Positions 8,869-20,900 of a stretch of 64,000 nucleotides of DNA are shown one piece after another. Location of the stretch: contig PDIP01000012.1 in assembly GCA_002811645.1 (NCBI GenBank), positions 116,452 through 180,451 of the forward strand, written 5' to 3'. How positions within the stretch are numbered: the stretch's first letter is position 1; every line of letters begins with the position of its first letter. A program made the position numbers and the translations under genes. Under the pieces are notes generated by a model. The model was not told where the DNA came from, ran no database searches, and worked only from the letters and a program-made list of their open reading frames with translations. This stretch comes from Corallochytrium limacisporum (Eukaryota; Opisthokonta).

Positions 8869-11445
8869 TTATGCATATTTGGGCACGTCGAAGAATGCAT
8901 GCTTTCCGACGCTACTGCGCTGATTGATATGGACCGGGGGCATGTTCGCCCGAGGCACCTGGTAGTCATCCTCGAGGTCAAAGTTGTAATATTTCTCGTC
9001 CATGCGCTTGAAATACTTCATGAGAATCAGACCAAAGATACAATGGAAGGGAAGTGCTATTGCAATCAGTCCCAATGCGAACCAAAATCCGTCGATGGCC
9101 TCATGCGTGTTGGTGCACGCAGCAACGGCAATGGCTTCATATGCCTGGGAAATTGGCAAGCACTGCGCCGCTTCGTCTTCGATAAAGGTCAGGGCCCTGC
9201 TTGCAAAGTTATCAACGATCGTGAAGACGTCGTCCACGAAATTAGTCAGTTGTGTTGAAGTGATGTTCTCACCTTCGTCAATGAAATCTTCAATGGTGTC
9301 CATAAGAGCTATCGTCTGATTCGGGATTGTGGAGGCTTCGTCTGCAAGGGCATTGACCGCAGTGGACAGGGAATCACTCGTAGTTGAGAAAGCAGAGAGG
9401 GTGTCATCGATACTGTCGATTGTGGTGATCATGCTGTCAATGGTGGCAATCATATTGGTGAGGGTGTCCCGCTGTGGACCTGCAGGAAGGGCATCCCGTG
9501 CCAGAACTACGTCAGCGCGGAAGGTCTGCAATTCTGTTTCGTATGAGGATATATCCTGATCAATAGGACTCTCGTCAAGCTCAGCGAGAATGGTGTTGAT
9601 AGTCTCTTCAGGGACGACGTTTTCGCCAAGACTAGTAATCTGCGCACGAGTGGACTCGGTAATAAGGTCCAAATCAGCAAAAGATACCAACGCTTCAAGC
9701 TCACTGTCAAGATCAAGCTGAGTTCGAAGATCTGCATATTCCGTCAGATTATACTTCTCACCCAATGAGAGCACAGTCCAAATTGCTTGATTGTTTTGGC
9801 ATCCAGTAAAAACGTTCTGGAAGGTAATAATATCACTGTCTGGCATATCCAGCAGTGCATCCGAGAGCATGTACTTGCCGCCAGTGACATCAGGATCATC
9901 AAGGACTTCGTAGAACAGTCGTTTTGTCTCAACAGGCTCACAGATGGTGCGCCAGGATGTGCCCAGGAAGAAATGGAGTGCCACAACGATAAAGACCCAA
10001 AACCCGATCAACCAGGCCACTATGGCACTGCCCTTAATCAGGCGGCCACTGGTGTTGCTTGCAAAGCTGCGGTCACAGGGTAGGACTTCATTGCTGTGTG
10101 ATGCGTAACCCATTGCTACACCGAGAAGACCAAGTGTGGCTACAAGCAGACCCAGACCTGCCATGGCAATACCGGCATATCGACGGTAGGCATCATACTT
10201 TTTCCAGTCGGACTCTTCGCCCATGTACTTGTCAATCTCACCACGCCATTTGTTCACATCAAACGTTTCATATAGGGCTTCGAGAACACTATCACGAATA
10301 TCAACCCACTGGTCCGCTATCTGAGAATCGTTGTCGGAGATCATGGTTTGAATCTCTTCGCGTGTTGACTCAGTTTCATTCATGATCAGTTCGGCCATAT
10401 CGGCAAGAATTTGCCGCCCTTCTGCTGCCTTGCCTGCGAGATCGACGTCCAAAACGTCATTCAGAGTGCTCCTTTCGTCATCCAGATTTGGAATATCGGC
10501 CGGATCAGGTCCCTGAGTGACATTATTTTGGGGAATTTCATTACAATCCAGACCAACTGAAGTGCCTGCACAATCGTCACGGAGGGTCTGTAGATCGTTG
10601 TTGAGAGTGCCCAGATCCGTATTGAGATCATTCAATTGCGTGACGATGGTGGACCTTGTGGTGATAACACTGTCAAGGAGAGTGCTCAAGCTCTGAGCGA
10701 CCACATCCATCGCCTCAATGGCGTCAAAAACATCTTCCGCGGCACCCTCAATCTCGTCTGCTATGGGCTCCGCAAGAGTCTCGCCAACGTTTAGCAGAAT
10801 ATCAATCAACTCATCCGCAATTTCTGGTATTTCGTCGACAATTTCGACCTCAACATCAGTCAAGAAGTTATTTACAAATGCCTCTATAGCATCAAGGCTA
10901 AAGTTGGATTGTTCAGCGGCAGTGTCAGGCATCGTGCTGATATTTTCGTTAGCAAGGAACGTCAAAATTGCACCGACAGCAATGAAGGCCGTAGTGATCA
11001 GAAAAAGAAGAGTGAAAATAATCTTTCTTTTTCTGCTTTCGGACTTTTGATACATCTTTCCTCCACATTTGTTGCAGCAGCAACGGCACATGCACACGCA
11101 ACATCCACCAACTGCTGTCAGAATAGCCAAGGCAAAGCCAACTGCTGTTGCGATTGCAATAGGCGTCCAGTATTCTATAATGTATTCCTGAGTTTCCTGC
11201 TCTGGCTCTGGCCCGTCGTACATGCGATACGAGATTTCGGTCTTCAAAAAAGATGTCTCCAGCTTCTTTGGCTGGATCGTGTCTTGCACCGAATCTGAAA
11301 TTGAGATAGCGCTATTAAGATACCCATTGCGAACAATGACGGGAGGACTTGCTTCCGTGACACGATCCTCCTGGGGAGGAATTTCGCCACTGACTATAGC
11401 CAGTAGCGAAGTGACGAGGATCCATCTGAGCTGCATGGCGCCCAT
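8869..11445 (-). CDS. prominin (CD133-like five-span membrane glycoprotein)
   Basis: The 858-residue product has the complete prominin architecture: signal peptide (1-20), an extracellular N-terminus, TM1 (~95-118), a Cys-rich turn (CCVCMCRCCCNKCGG, ~115-129), TM2 (~141-165), a ~250-residue extracellular loop with NxS/T sequons and helical heptads, TM3 (~418-444), TM4 (~470-495), a second large loop, and TM5 (~788-812) with a short cytosolic tail. Human prominin-1 is 865 residues. Prominins bind cholesterol and concentrate in plasma-membrane protrusions, microvilli and ciliary membranes. The first ATG (11443-11445) precedes the signal peptide; the second ATG three codons later would also keep it. 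The gene is convergent with the phosphatase gene; its other side is 2.5 kb without genes. Confidence 0.85.
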   Translation of the reverse strand: MGAMQLRWILVTSLLAIVSGEIPPQEDRVTEASPPVIVRNGYLNSAISISDSVQDTIQPKKLETSFLKTEISYRMYDGPEPEQETQEYIIEYWTPIAIATAVGFALAILTAVGGCCVCMCRCCCNKCGGKMYQKSESRKRKIIFTLLFLITTAFIAVGAILTFLANENISTMPDTAAEQSNFSLDAIEAFVNNFLTDVEVEIVDEIPEIADELIDILLNVGETLAEPIADEIEGAAEDVFDAIEAMDVVAQSLSTLLDSVITTRSTIVTQLNDLNTDLGTLNNDLQTLRDDCAGTSVGLDCNEIPQNNVTQGPDPADIPNLDDERSTLNDVLDVDLAGKAAEGRQILADMAELIMNETESTREEIQTMISDNDSQIADQWVDIRDSVLEALYETFDVNKWRGEIDKYMGEESDWKKYDAYRRYAGIAMAGLGLLVATLGLLGVAMGYASHSNEVLPCDRSFASNTSGRLIKGSAIVAWLIGFWVFIVVALHFFLGTSWRTICEPVETKRLFYEVLDDPDVTGGKYMLSDALLDMPDSDIITFQNVFTGCQNNQAIWTVLSLGEKYNLTEYADLRTQLDLDSELEALVSFADLDLITESTRAQITSLGENVVPEETINTILAELDESPIDQDISSYETELQTFRADVVLARDALPAGPQRDTLTNMIATIDSMITTIDSIDDTLSAFSTTSDSLSTAVNALADEASTIPNQTIALMDTIEDFIDEGENITSTQLTNFVDDVFTIVDNFASRALTFIEDEAAQCLPISQAYEAIAVAACTNTHEAIDGFWFALGLIAIALPFHCIFGLILMKYFKRMDEKYYNFDLEDDYQVPRANMPPVHINQRSSVGKHAFFDVPKYA

Positions 11446-13942
11446 TCAGGAATCCCGTGCGTTGAAGCTTCTCGCTTTAGTCAGCACACCAGATGCCCCT
11501 TGTAAAGCCTACGCCAGTACAACCAAGTTTTCAGAGGCTCACACAGTATACACGTTCAGTCGTTCTCCCACATACGACTGTGAATTACTTGTATGACAAG
11601 TACCTTACAAAATGGACTCTCCTAGTCAAACACCTGAGATCGTCCATAGCCCTTCAGACTCTGAAAGAAATTCTCTATCTCAAATAGATGGCCTGTGGAT
11701 CAGTGCTGGCGGTGTATCTTTGTTCCGTCTTGTGACAGTGGACATTGAATTCGTCCCCGTTCTGCTTCAGCGCTGGCAATGGCCTTTCCCCCCCCCCCAC
11801 ACCCGGGCGGCTGCTTCGCGCCGAAGATTCAATGAAAGGCGCAGTGACCCACGGCCATATCGGAGGTCTACAAGGTCAGAATGGGATACAAATTGCGGGC
11901 TGCTGACCAGAGGATTCCCTACCCCCGGAGGCAATAGATCGTGCGCATCTTGGAACCTGCTTCATTCACTCGCCCAGTGATGCTCGTTGCGGGTCCGTTT
12001 GTTTGTCACGGTTTTTTTGACGTACCATCAGCTGAGTCCTGACGAGAATCATTGAAACTCGTGTTTCCTTTGCTCATCGCCATCATCACTTAATTACAAA
12101 GGACACAGCCCAATTTGAATTCAAATTAACCATGTCCTCCAACAAAAGTGTGCAAGGATGTCCAAATGCCAACCTCATACCGGCCACTTTGGACTCTGTC
12201 CGGTTGCTCAGTCCCTCCCCTCCCCATCTTTTCGCATGTGGGACTGTTGTCCATGGTCGGACCGGGACCCAATCGTGTCTCCGCACACTCAGTACCGGTA
12301 TCCACCCAACTCCGCCCACCGGTCTCCAACGCGCACCGCGTTTTTTACCCCGTGCGCGGTGCGGTTCCCCAACCAGCCGGCCCGCCCCCCTCCTTAAATC
12401 GCAAGAGAAGCGCGACTCTGGGCACCCCGCGCCTTCCCCGCCAGTCTTCCGCGGTTCTTCCTCTTTTTTTTTTTCGCTTGGTTTTCCTTTGGGTCTTTGG
12501 TTTTACTTTCACTACTGTTTTGCCGTGTGTGTATGCTTTCCTTGTGGGACCCCGTGCTCGTTCACTGGTGCCTTCCGCTCGGTAGGCAGGCGCTCTTGGT
12601 ATATAAAATGTATGGACCAGGTGGCCCGGAGAGAGGAGGGGAGACGTTCAAGCAACCCATGCAGAAAGACAACGTACGGCATGTTACACCCACTTTCCGT
12701 AGATTGCCAAGCAGGAATCCGCCACAGAAAGAGAAGTGAAGGCGAACAGACTGAAGAAACAGTTGAATGATGCCCACGGCTGGACCATTACACAAAGGCA
12801 GGAATTTTACCATTCAGTTTGGCAGCCCTGCGCAAGAGGCGGTGCTTAAGGGCTGCCATGGTAGTGGGCACTAGCATCGCAAGCCCGGTCCCCCATTAGC
12901 CTTCTGACTTCACCTTCCACAGTGGGTATGTGTCAAGGGGTTCTGAATGAGCAGGCAGAACATGGAGTGTTGTCGCGCAGCGGTGAAGGAATTTTCTTCG
13001 CCATTTCCTCACAACGTCGCCCTGCCGCAGAAGTCATCATCGCTCACTATCGCAAAATGCTAGCTGTCTCGCATCACCATCAGCCTGGCAATGAAATTGG
13101 TGCTCATCATCTGCTTTTCGGAAGCCAACAGTTGCCTGTTTAGGGAGGTTCGTACGGAACAGCTGCGGTCAGTGTACGGCAGGAAATGGAGACGTGTGTG
13201 CTTCGTTCGCATTGCAGTTGGATAGAAGAGATCAGTAACTTAATGAGAATAACTTTCAACTCTTCCCTGCTGCTGTGTGATGCTGCGCCGCAGAAATCGT
13301 CCGCGCAGCAACCACATCAACAGTTGTATTGGAGCGAGCAACCCAGTGCACGTATCCGTCGGTGTCCGTCCAGTAGGTAGCTCCAAGGGTGCCCCCCCCC
13401 CCTCTCTTTTCCATCCTACAGTGGAAAACCAGGGAAACAATTCTAATGGGGCCGCGAGAAATTGGGGGTGGGGGAAGCCGACAGAACGGCATTCTCAGAG
13501 CCCGGCCCATGCTGGTCCCCCCCACACACCAGTATGGTAGTACACTGGGAGATTGCGTGGTACGCGCACCTTTATGCACAGAGTAAGGGGGGGAGAGGAG
13601 AACTTTGAATCTTCTTCGTGGCTTCCGGGCCCCGCCAAGTCTTGGGGGCGCGGGTGGAGGGGCCTGTCGGGTTTCCGGCACAGTCCGCCCGGTTCAGTAC
13701 TTAATCAATTGAACATATAGTGAATGTATAGAAGTGGTTGTGTCATTAATTGATCAATATTTCTTAGCCACCGCAAGCCATTTCTGGGCGGGTCAGTCGG
13801 CGCGAAAGCTTTGAAAATGTAGTATGTATAGCATTTCTTTCTACACTATGCACAGATTAACCTCAAACTATGAGAAGCATCCAGTTCTTCAGGAGCGCAT
13901 TGATGAATCGTGCTGACGGTGCCTTTACACAATCACATTACC
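11446..13942. other. gene-free divergent region prominin / unassigned gene
   Basis: About 2.5 kb with no supported gene. It holds C12-like tracts near 11788, a T-run near 12465, a C-run near 13392 and a TATA-like island ATATAAAATGTATGG at 12601-12615. The open frame 12132-12770 (+) is Pro/Ser/Cys-rich low complexity and is not called. Near the right end an upstream ORF (13903-13986, 27 codons) starts 40 bases before the next gene's ATG and overlaps its start in another frame. Confidence 0.5.
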
Positions 13943-14938
13943 ATGACGTTAACGGAGAAGACTTCTCAGTTTCGACACTTCATTAGTCACCTCCATGATG
14001 TGGTACACCATTTCTACATTTATCTCGCACTGCGGCCCCAGCTGATCTCCTCCGACACCCATGAGCAAGTCGTTCGTTACATTGATGGATGGTGCGAAGT
14101 TGTAAGACGAAATGAACCAAAGATCAAAGAGCAATATGCGATCTTCGCGGAGCAGGCGAGAAGGCAGTGTGTTCCAGTGCCCTTGATCACAGAGGACGAC
14201 TACATGCGACCCATGCAGTCCTTTTTCATTTCGAAAATTATAGTTCCAGCACTGATCATGCAACCAAAGCATGTACAAGAAACATTGACAAAGCTGAGAC
14301 GGGTTTGCAGTGCTGAAGATTACATGACTCTTCAGGATCAGTACAAGTGTGCAAGACAAGGGCCTAAGCCGAACAAGACGGAACTACATAGACCCAGCAT
14401 GGAGAATATGGCTGCCTTTTACTACTTTAGTAGCATACCATGCGAAACAGGTGCTCTGGACAACCAGAAGAGTGTAGAGTTATGTTTTCACTACCTTCAT
14501 GCGGTCAATCGAAAGCATGGATGGTCATATGCCTTGGGAGTGTTTTGTCGTCTCGAGGATCTTTGCCAATCCCATGGACTGGAACCAGGGGTTGGTCAGA
14601 ACGCCATTGAGGAGTTCATCGAGTGGCATGTACAGCAGAACCGTGAAAAGTTAAGCCAGGTCGCGTTGGCCCTCTTGCAATGCAATCACCACATTTTGCG
14701 GCAAGCTGCTTATCGATTTCCGGATCTGTTGTACGACTCAGACGTCAGTGTGCTGAGAGTGGTTGTCGGCGGGCTCAAGCGAGCCAATCGCAGCACCGCG
14801 AACTACGAGGAGGCCTTCCAGACAATGTTGGACATCGTCCCCAAAAACCGCCGAAGGCATCTGCAGATTCTAGCCATGAAGACCTATGGTGATGGACCTT
14901 ATGCTCCGTGGATACAACGCTTGGGAATGGTTTCATAA
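13943..14938 (+). CDS. unassigned alpha-helical protein
   Basis: A 331-residue open frame that I do not recognise. It looks real: balanced composition, no low complexity, predicted mostly helical, and it ends 41 bp before a convergent long gene. Visible segments are an early helix (FRHFISHLHDVVHHFYIYL), a middle stretch rich in aromatic and Cys residues (SVELCFHYLHAVNRKHGWSY) and a C-terminal helical part ending WIQRLGMVS. There is no signal peptide, membrane helix or catalytic motif. The start chosen is the first in-frame ATG (13943); in-frame GTG codons precede it. A 27-codon upstream ORF at 13903 overlaps the start and could lower translation. It may be a helical-repeat scaffold, but that is a guess. 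Confidence 0.65.
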   Translation: MTLTEKTSQFRHFISHLHDVVHHFYIYLALRPQLISSDTHEQVVRYIDGWCEVVRRNEPKIKEQYAIFAEQARRQCVPVPLITEDDYMRPMQSFFISKIIVPALIMQPKHVQETLTKLRRVCSAEDYMTLQDQYKCARQGPKPNKTELHRPSMENMAAFYYFSSIPCETGALDNQKSVELCFHYLHAVNRKHGWSYALGVFCRLEDLCQSHGLEPGVGQNAIEEFIEWHVQQNREKLSQVALALLQCNHHILRQAAYRFPDLLYDSDVSVLRVVVGGLKRANRSTANYEEAFQTMLDIVPKNRRRHLQILAMKTYGDGPYAPWIQRLGMVS

Positions 14939-14979
14939 GATTTCTTACTATTCTGTTCTATTAAATGAACAATTCATTT

Positions 14980-17900
14980 CTATTTTGCGTCTTCGAAGCG
15001 ATGTACCTGTGCATCAGCATTTAGGCACTGCTTCTTGGCCGCACTCCTGATTTCAGTCGTGTGAGCTCCTACCCACTCTGCCATGCCAGGCACAATCTTC
15101 GCATTGTTCAAGAATTGCAGGAATGCAAAAGTGGCCTTCCGCATGTTGGCTTTCTCAATTACTGCCAGGCAACCATCAAGGAACATTGTGACAAACGTCG
15201 CGTTCGAGGGGGATACCTTCTCGATAAGATGCTCAGCTGTCTGGTACAAGCGATTGAATTCCGCGTCAGTAGTAGCCTTGATCAACTCATTGGCTAAGGC
15301 GGTCGTACACGCCCTGGACTGTCCCGGGTCCTTGAGCAGAACCGTATTCATATACTGCGGGGCCGCGACCAGTGAGATGCCTTGGCTGACCACTGTCCAA
15401 CACTGGACAAATGTGAATTCAGGCATATTTTCCTTCTCTCCCATCTCAAGGAGGTTGCGCGCCACATTGAGTGCAAAGAGAATGATTCCTTGCATGTTGA
15501 TCAGATTTGTCATATTTCCAAATTTGCCATTCTTTGCGTCGATCTGGTCACTGCGAGCGGCCTCGAAGGCTTCTTGCAACTGTTTGAACACACACTCGTC
15601 GAGGTGCTCGTCTTGTATGCGCTTCATGACGGTTGGCTGATGTTGTACCACAATGGCTAACAGGCAGTAGACAAAATTACCGGTATCAGGCACATCCACT
15701 GATCGCTTAGCAAGAGTAATGAGCGTCTCGGTACACTTTTCCAACACCCGTGCCCTCTCCTCAGGGCCCACCGAGATCTCTTCCTCTTTCAAACACAGAG
15801 TGCGAAGCATAGTCTTCGTGATTTCAACCACATCGGGTTGGACACGCTTCGTGCCTTCGAACTGGAACATTTCTGCAAAGAAATCCTTGTCCGCAAAGTA
15901 CTCCATGATGACCGTAGTGTGGACAGAAAGGCCAAGCAGTGCCGTCTTCCAATGATTCAGTTGTTCGTCAGTAACCTTATCACTGCGGTACAGGACCTCC
16001 AACATGTAGCGCACAATTGTCCTCGCGACCTCCCCAGCTCTCTTTGGACATTCCTTGATAGTACTTTGCACTTCCATGGAGTGGTACCACTGCATCAAGA
16101 ACTTCTCAATGGCGGGATGGAAAAGTTGCAAGTTGCGGACCAGGGACTTGTTCTTGCGCTGAATTACGTTCATGGCATCATCCATAATGGTGCTGCTCCT
16201 CATTTGCAAAACATCGACAGATTCGTTCTCAGATGCGTTGTCTTCGATATCCTTGCGGTCATAGACCAACAGGTACGCGCTGAAGTTCTTCGGGAACTGT
16301 TCTCCATTCTCATCCATCATCTGACCACCGAAACAAAGTTCTGGGATCATAGACGTGTCAAATGGCAGCACATCCTCATCATTGTACTCAAACCATTCAC
16401 CAGTCTCGCGGTCACAGAGGACACTGAAGTAGTGTCCAGCGTCAATATTGCCCTGATGAACAACGACACCCTTCAGTTGGTACTCAAAGCCTCCGCTCCG
16501 CTTCGGATCCAACAACACCGACTTGTGCATGTACGGTTCAAGATCCAGGGTATGAGGGAAGCGGCAATAAGAATCCACCTTAGTGTTTGTGAGACTCCGC
16601 AGATCAAAGGCGAAGCGCTTGAGATGGATAACGAGGTGCCGTGGATTGCTACCAAGCACGGTCCTCTTCACTGCAACCGTGCGCTTCTCGCACTTATCAC
16701 AAAAGTACTTGTTAGGTCCATCGAGGGTCTCAGATTGGATCAACGAAGCCAAAGAGTCGGTTATGTCATTGAGGTCCTGAATCTCCAGACCCAGTGTGTA
16801 GAAGGGTTCTGTTGTGGTGCTCACATGGCCACAATCCTGGCTCAGAATCTCCTGCAGGTAGTAGCCACCAATGTGCTCACGCCAAATGTCAGAGGAACCA
16901 GACTTCTGTCCTTCCCGTTCCAGGCGATCAATAAACATATTCAGGAACTCTTGTGCATCCATTTGCTGCATGACATTCAACTTGTTTCCATCAAAATCGC
17001 GCAGAAGGCTACATATCATGATGGGATCAAAGGCTCTAGCGTAGGAGAAACTCAGGAAAGAAAACAGCCGCTGCAATTGACCTGTCATTGTCTGCTGCAT
17101 CCTCTGAAGTTCCGTGCGGGTGTTGTTCTCATCGTCTTCCGCAGGAATCTGGGTGATGTCGATATCCCAGCTCCTCAGCACGTCGCCTCGAATGGCAGGA
17201 ATGGCAAAGAGCTGTTGATATACGCTGTTCATATAGCACGTACTGCCAAGGTTCCTGAGACCCACTCGGCCAGTCGTTCCCAGCACTTCCGCCTCTGGGC
17301 GAATAATCCAGCGGCCGGAAGAGCTTGCAAACTGTTCATCCATAATCGCGTGGAAAATGTTCTTCACCACTGCTGACTCCGAATCATCTTGACGAACTAA
17401 CCGAAGGCAGAGGTCTAGAGAAGCTTGAATGGCAGACTTCGGATGAAGCCAATTTGCAGTGCGTTCGGTACTTTCTTCTGAGTTTGGCACGGCAAAGAAG
17501 ATAATCTTCTGCATAAGACTGCCACCGATTTCAGTCTCAAATTTCACATCATGAACAAGAGTACGGTCCCTATCAAGAATTGAGCTTATAGCCTCGCACA
17601 AAGCCACGAACACATTGGTCAGCCCTCCTTCTTGATGATCCGCCAGAAGAGACAGATCAAAGTTGAGCAACGGCGGGATGAGATCCGCGTATACTCTCAC
17701 AATTTCTTCGCGGAAATTCTCAAAATCAGGTGGTGGCAAGAGCTGAATGTATCTGCGCAGAAGGCTCAGATAGGGACGAGCCTTTGTGAGGGACTCGCTA
17801 ATTCCACAGGACATTTTCAACACTCTCACACCCAGGGCGTTCCGAAGCAAAGTGGATTGTTCAATGTACAGTTTGCTGGGCGTGGCATGTTCGGGCCAAG

Positions 17901-20900
17901 CTCCTAGCAGAATATCCCCAAGGGCCTGGGCACTCCATTGTCTGGTGACATCATCCTCCGAGGAAAGCACAATCCTTGTCATCCACTTCGCAAACTTTTC
18001 TTCCCCCGTAACTTCATCAAGAAGATGAGACTGGAAGCGCCACATCACCATCAACATCGAAAATCCATCACAGAACAAATGCTGCTTGCGATCCACCAAG
18101 TCCTTGTTCTGGATCAGAATAAAGGCATTCTCCCTGTTGTGCAGAGACATATTTGAAATCGCTGCCAACATCGCCATGATTGCTGTAGAGAGCACAGTCG
18201 CTCTGCCTTCGAATGCCTTGTGTACAGTGTCATCAGGAATCAATTCACGGCAAGTTATCTGGCAGCCTTGAATGGTTTCATCAGGGTGTTTTAGAGATGA
18301 CTTAATCACGCCGTGGCAGGGTCGCAAGAACAAGCTGCAAACCAAATCCAAGGTGGATTCCAGCACAAGCATGTCGACGATCAACTCAGTCTCGTCACCA
18401 GTATCACGGATTGATGCCTCATCCCTGCGATGACACATCGCAATGAACTTGTCCAGAAGGCTGGCACATCGCAATTCCTCCTGGATTTGGTCAGTTCCAG
18501 ACAAATTCTCCGAAGCCTGAGGTCCGTCAATGAAGTAGTCCTGTGTATCCTTGTCTTGGCCGCACAATTTGAGTCGCAGGATGCGAGTATTATAAAGGTC
18601 GAGGAATGGATTAGAGTCTCCATCCTCCTTTGGGAGCGGAATGACATTTACGCCATCATGGTGGCCATTGCCATTGGAACCTTGCTCACGGACCATCTCC
18701 ACAACCTGTTGACCTATATGGTATGGCACCGGGACTTGATCCAGAATGGTCCACGCTGCGCATGCAACTGCCAGCGACTTGTCTGAAAGCAGCTCATGAA
18801 GACGCTCGTATAGACCATTGGCATACAAGATCTGCCACTCTAGCGGCGTGGCATTGTCATCATCTTCATGAAGAGCGCCGTTGCTGCGGTTACTGTTGCT
18901 GCGTAGGGCCACCTTAAGCATGCCAAATTTGGATCTTTCGAGCGAGTCTCCTTCCGAATTTATGGACACATCAGTTGAGATCTCGGGCACGCCGGTGGAG
19001 GTAGTCCCGCTTGATTTACCGTGCCGACGAAGCTTGAAGAACCTCGACTTCTGTTCCCGATTAACCACCGTGACCGTGACATTGTCATCAACGCCATACT
19101 TTGAAATGGATTTGAACCTCTTTGACTCCGGAATCGGGCGATCTCCCACGTAGATCTTGATGGGAGCACTCTGAGGGAGTGCCGCAGCAGACCGCACAGC
19201 CCAGTAAAGCTGATGTACTGTGGCCACGGGAGACAACCTAAGAATGACCGCTTCTTCGGGCTGTCCAGCGATCTTGCAAGTGCACGGCACAGTGATCTCC
19301 GGCGTTGCTGACGAGCCACTTCCTCTGGGGCGATCGCTTGCAAGTGAATGCGGTCTAACATTCTTCAGGCTAGAGAACTGAGTACTAGGCGACTTCACCT
19401 TGCTTGCCTTCTTTGGATGGGTCAGAATGCGGTTGTGAGCATACCATTCACTCACCTTCTGAATAATGCGCAAGAGGTGGACAATCTGCTGCTCTCCCGC
19501 ATCCGATTCGATTGCCTTCACTAGGTGTTTCTGAGTGATGCTTTGGAAATGACGATGCGACTCAACTACAACCTTTGGTTTCACACCGGGGGAAATGCGC
19601 TTGAGCAAGTCAATGGCCAACTGCTCGGCCAGAGCACTGACGGATGCATCTTTGCACTTACCGAAAATTCTCCATACCGCATCAAGCCCAACAATGCTGT
19701 TGAAATCAAGGACATACAGGCTGACATCATCTGTGAGGGTCTCAGAGAACCACACAGACGGGTCATTATCTTCCTCCTGATTGTTGATCGTGGTATCCTG
19801 CTCCACATCAAGGCTGCGGTATTTGCTCAGACTATTCACAAGATAGCCACCCTTATATGGATTTACGTAACCTGGCCCTTGTTGAGAATTCGTGGACCCC
19901 TGAACTTCCAAGCTGCCACGCTCTGTGCCTTCCGGTGATGCGTCACTGTCCTTTTTCGTAAGCTTTCTAACTGTCTTCTCCTCGAAATCAACCTTTCCCT
20001 TATAACGATTGATGATAAAGAAGTACCGCTGGAATATTGCGAAACGGAGATTACAGACCTCCATCTTTGAGAACTGACAGATACGATCTGTGAAGAGGTT
20101 CATTGCCGTATCCAACTCAAACGCCGAACTTCTCTTGCTGCCCACATGAATCGACAAGAACCAACGCAATGCCGTGTTTGTCGCCTCCACTTCCGCAGTT
20201 GGGGATGTGTAGTAGTCCCACAGGGCGAATACTTGCGTCTTGGTCAAAACTTGTGAGCAATTGCAAAGATACATGTCCAAGAACTCAAAGCGAACCTTCG
20301 CATTCTTGGCAGCATCGGATTCCAATTTTTCTTGGTTCTTAAGACCATTCATCAGGACATTAAGAATATGCAATTCGGAAAGTCTGTCCAGGAAATCCGT
20401 TAGGTTAGGTCGACGGCGAGTCCATCGATTGTTTGGCGCATTCTTCAGCATCTTCAAGAGGATGGACATCGCCGGAATCTCTCCATTGCCGGATGCAATA
20501 ACTTCAACACAGTACTCCACAATTTTCAGCTTGAGATCATCCGGGACCTCAACTGCAATAATCATGCAAGCATTATGTGCTGCATCACTCAAAGGGTTGT
20601 TCAGACCAGCTGACTCCTTCAAAGTGTGGAATAAGATGGTTGCGCCACGTTGAAACGGTTCTTCCAGACCTCTCAGGAGAGCATTCACCGCCAAAGTCTT
20701 TGCTAACTCCACCCATCTGACGTCGCGCTCTCGGCTTCCGCTGGATTCTACAAAGCCCATTGCTCTGGATATAGCATCCTTAGTTGCTTTCTGGGACACG
20801 TGCCCTGCAAGATCATAGAGAGCCTTCCGGATGCTGGAATGCTGGTCAATTGAGCGACTGAGAATGCTGGTGAGGATTCCATCCATCAAGACATTCCTAT

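Noticed and set aside
12132-12770. 212-codon plus-strand frame
   Set aside because: Low-complexity Pro/Ser/Cys/Phe-rich product over C/T-rich DNA, with overlapping frames of similar length; no domain.
15838-17376. 512-codon plus-strand frame opposite the USP catalytic domain
   Set aside because: It begins with TTG, lies wholly antisense to a gene with catalytic Cys and His in place, and has no domain signal; it is a mirror frame of codon-biased coding sequence.
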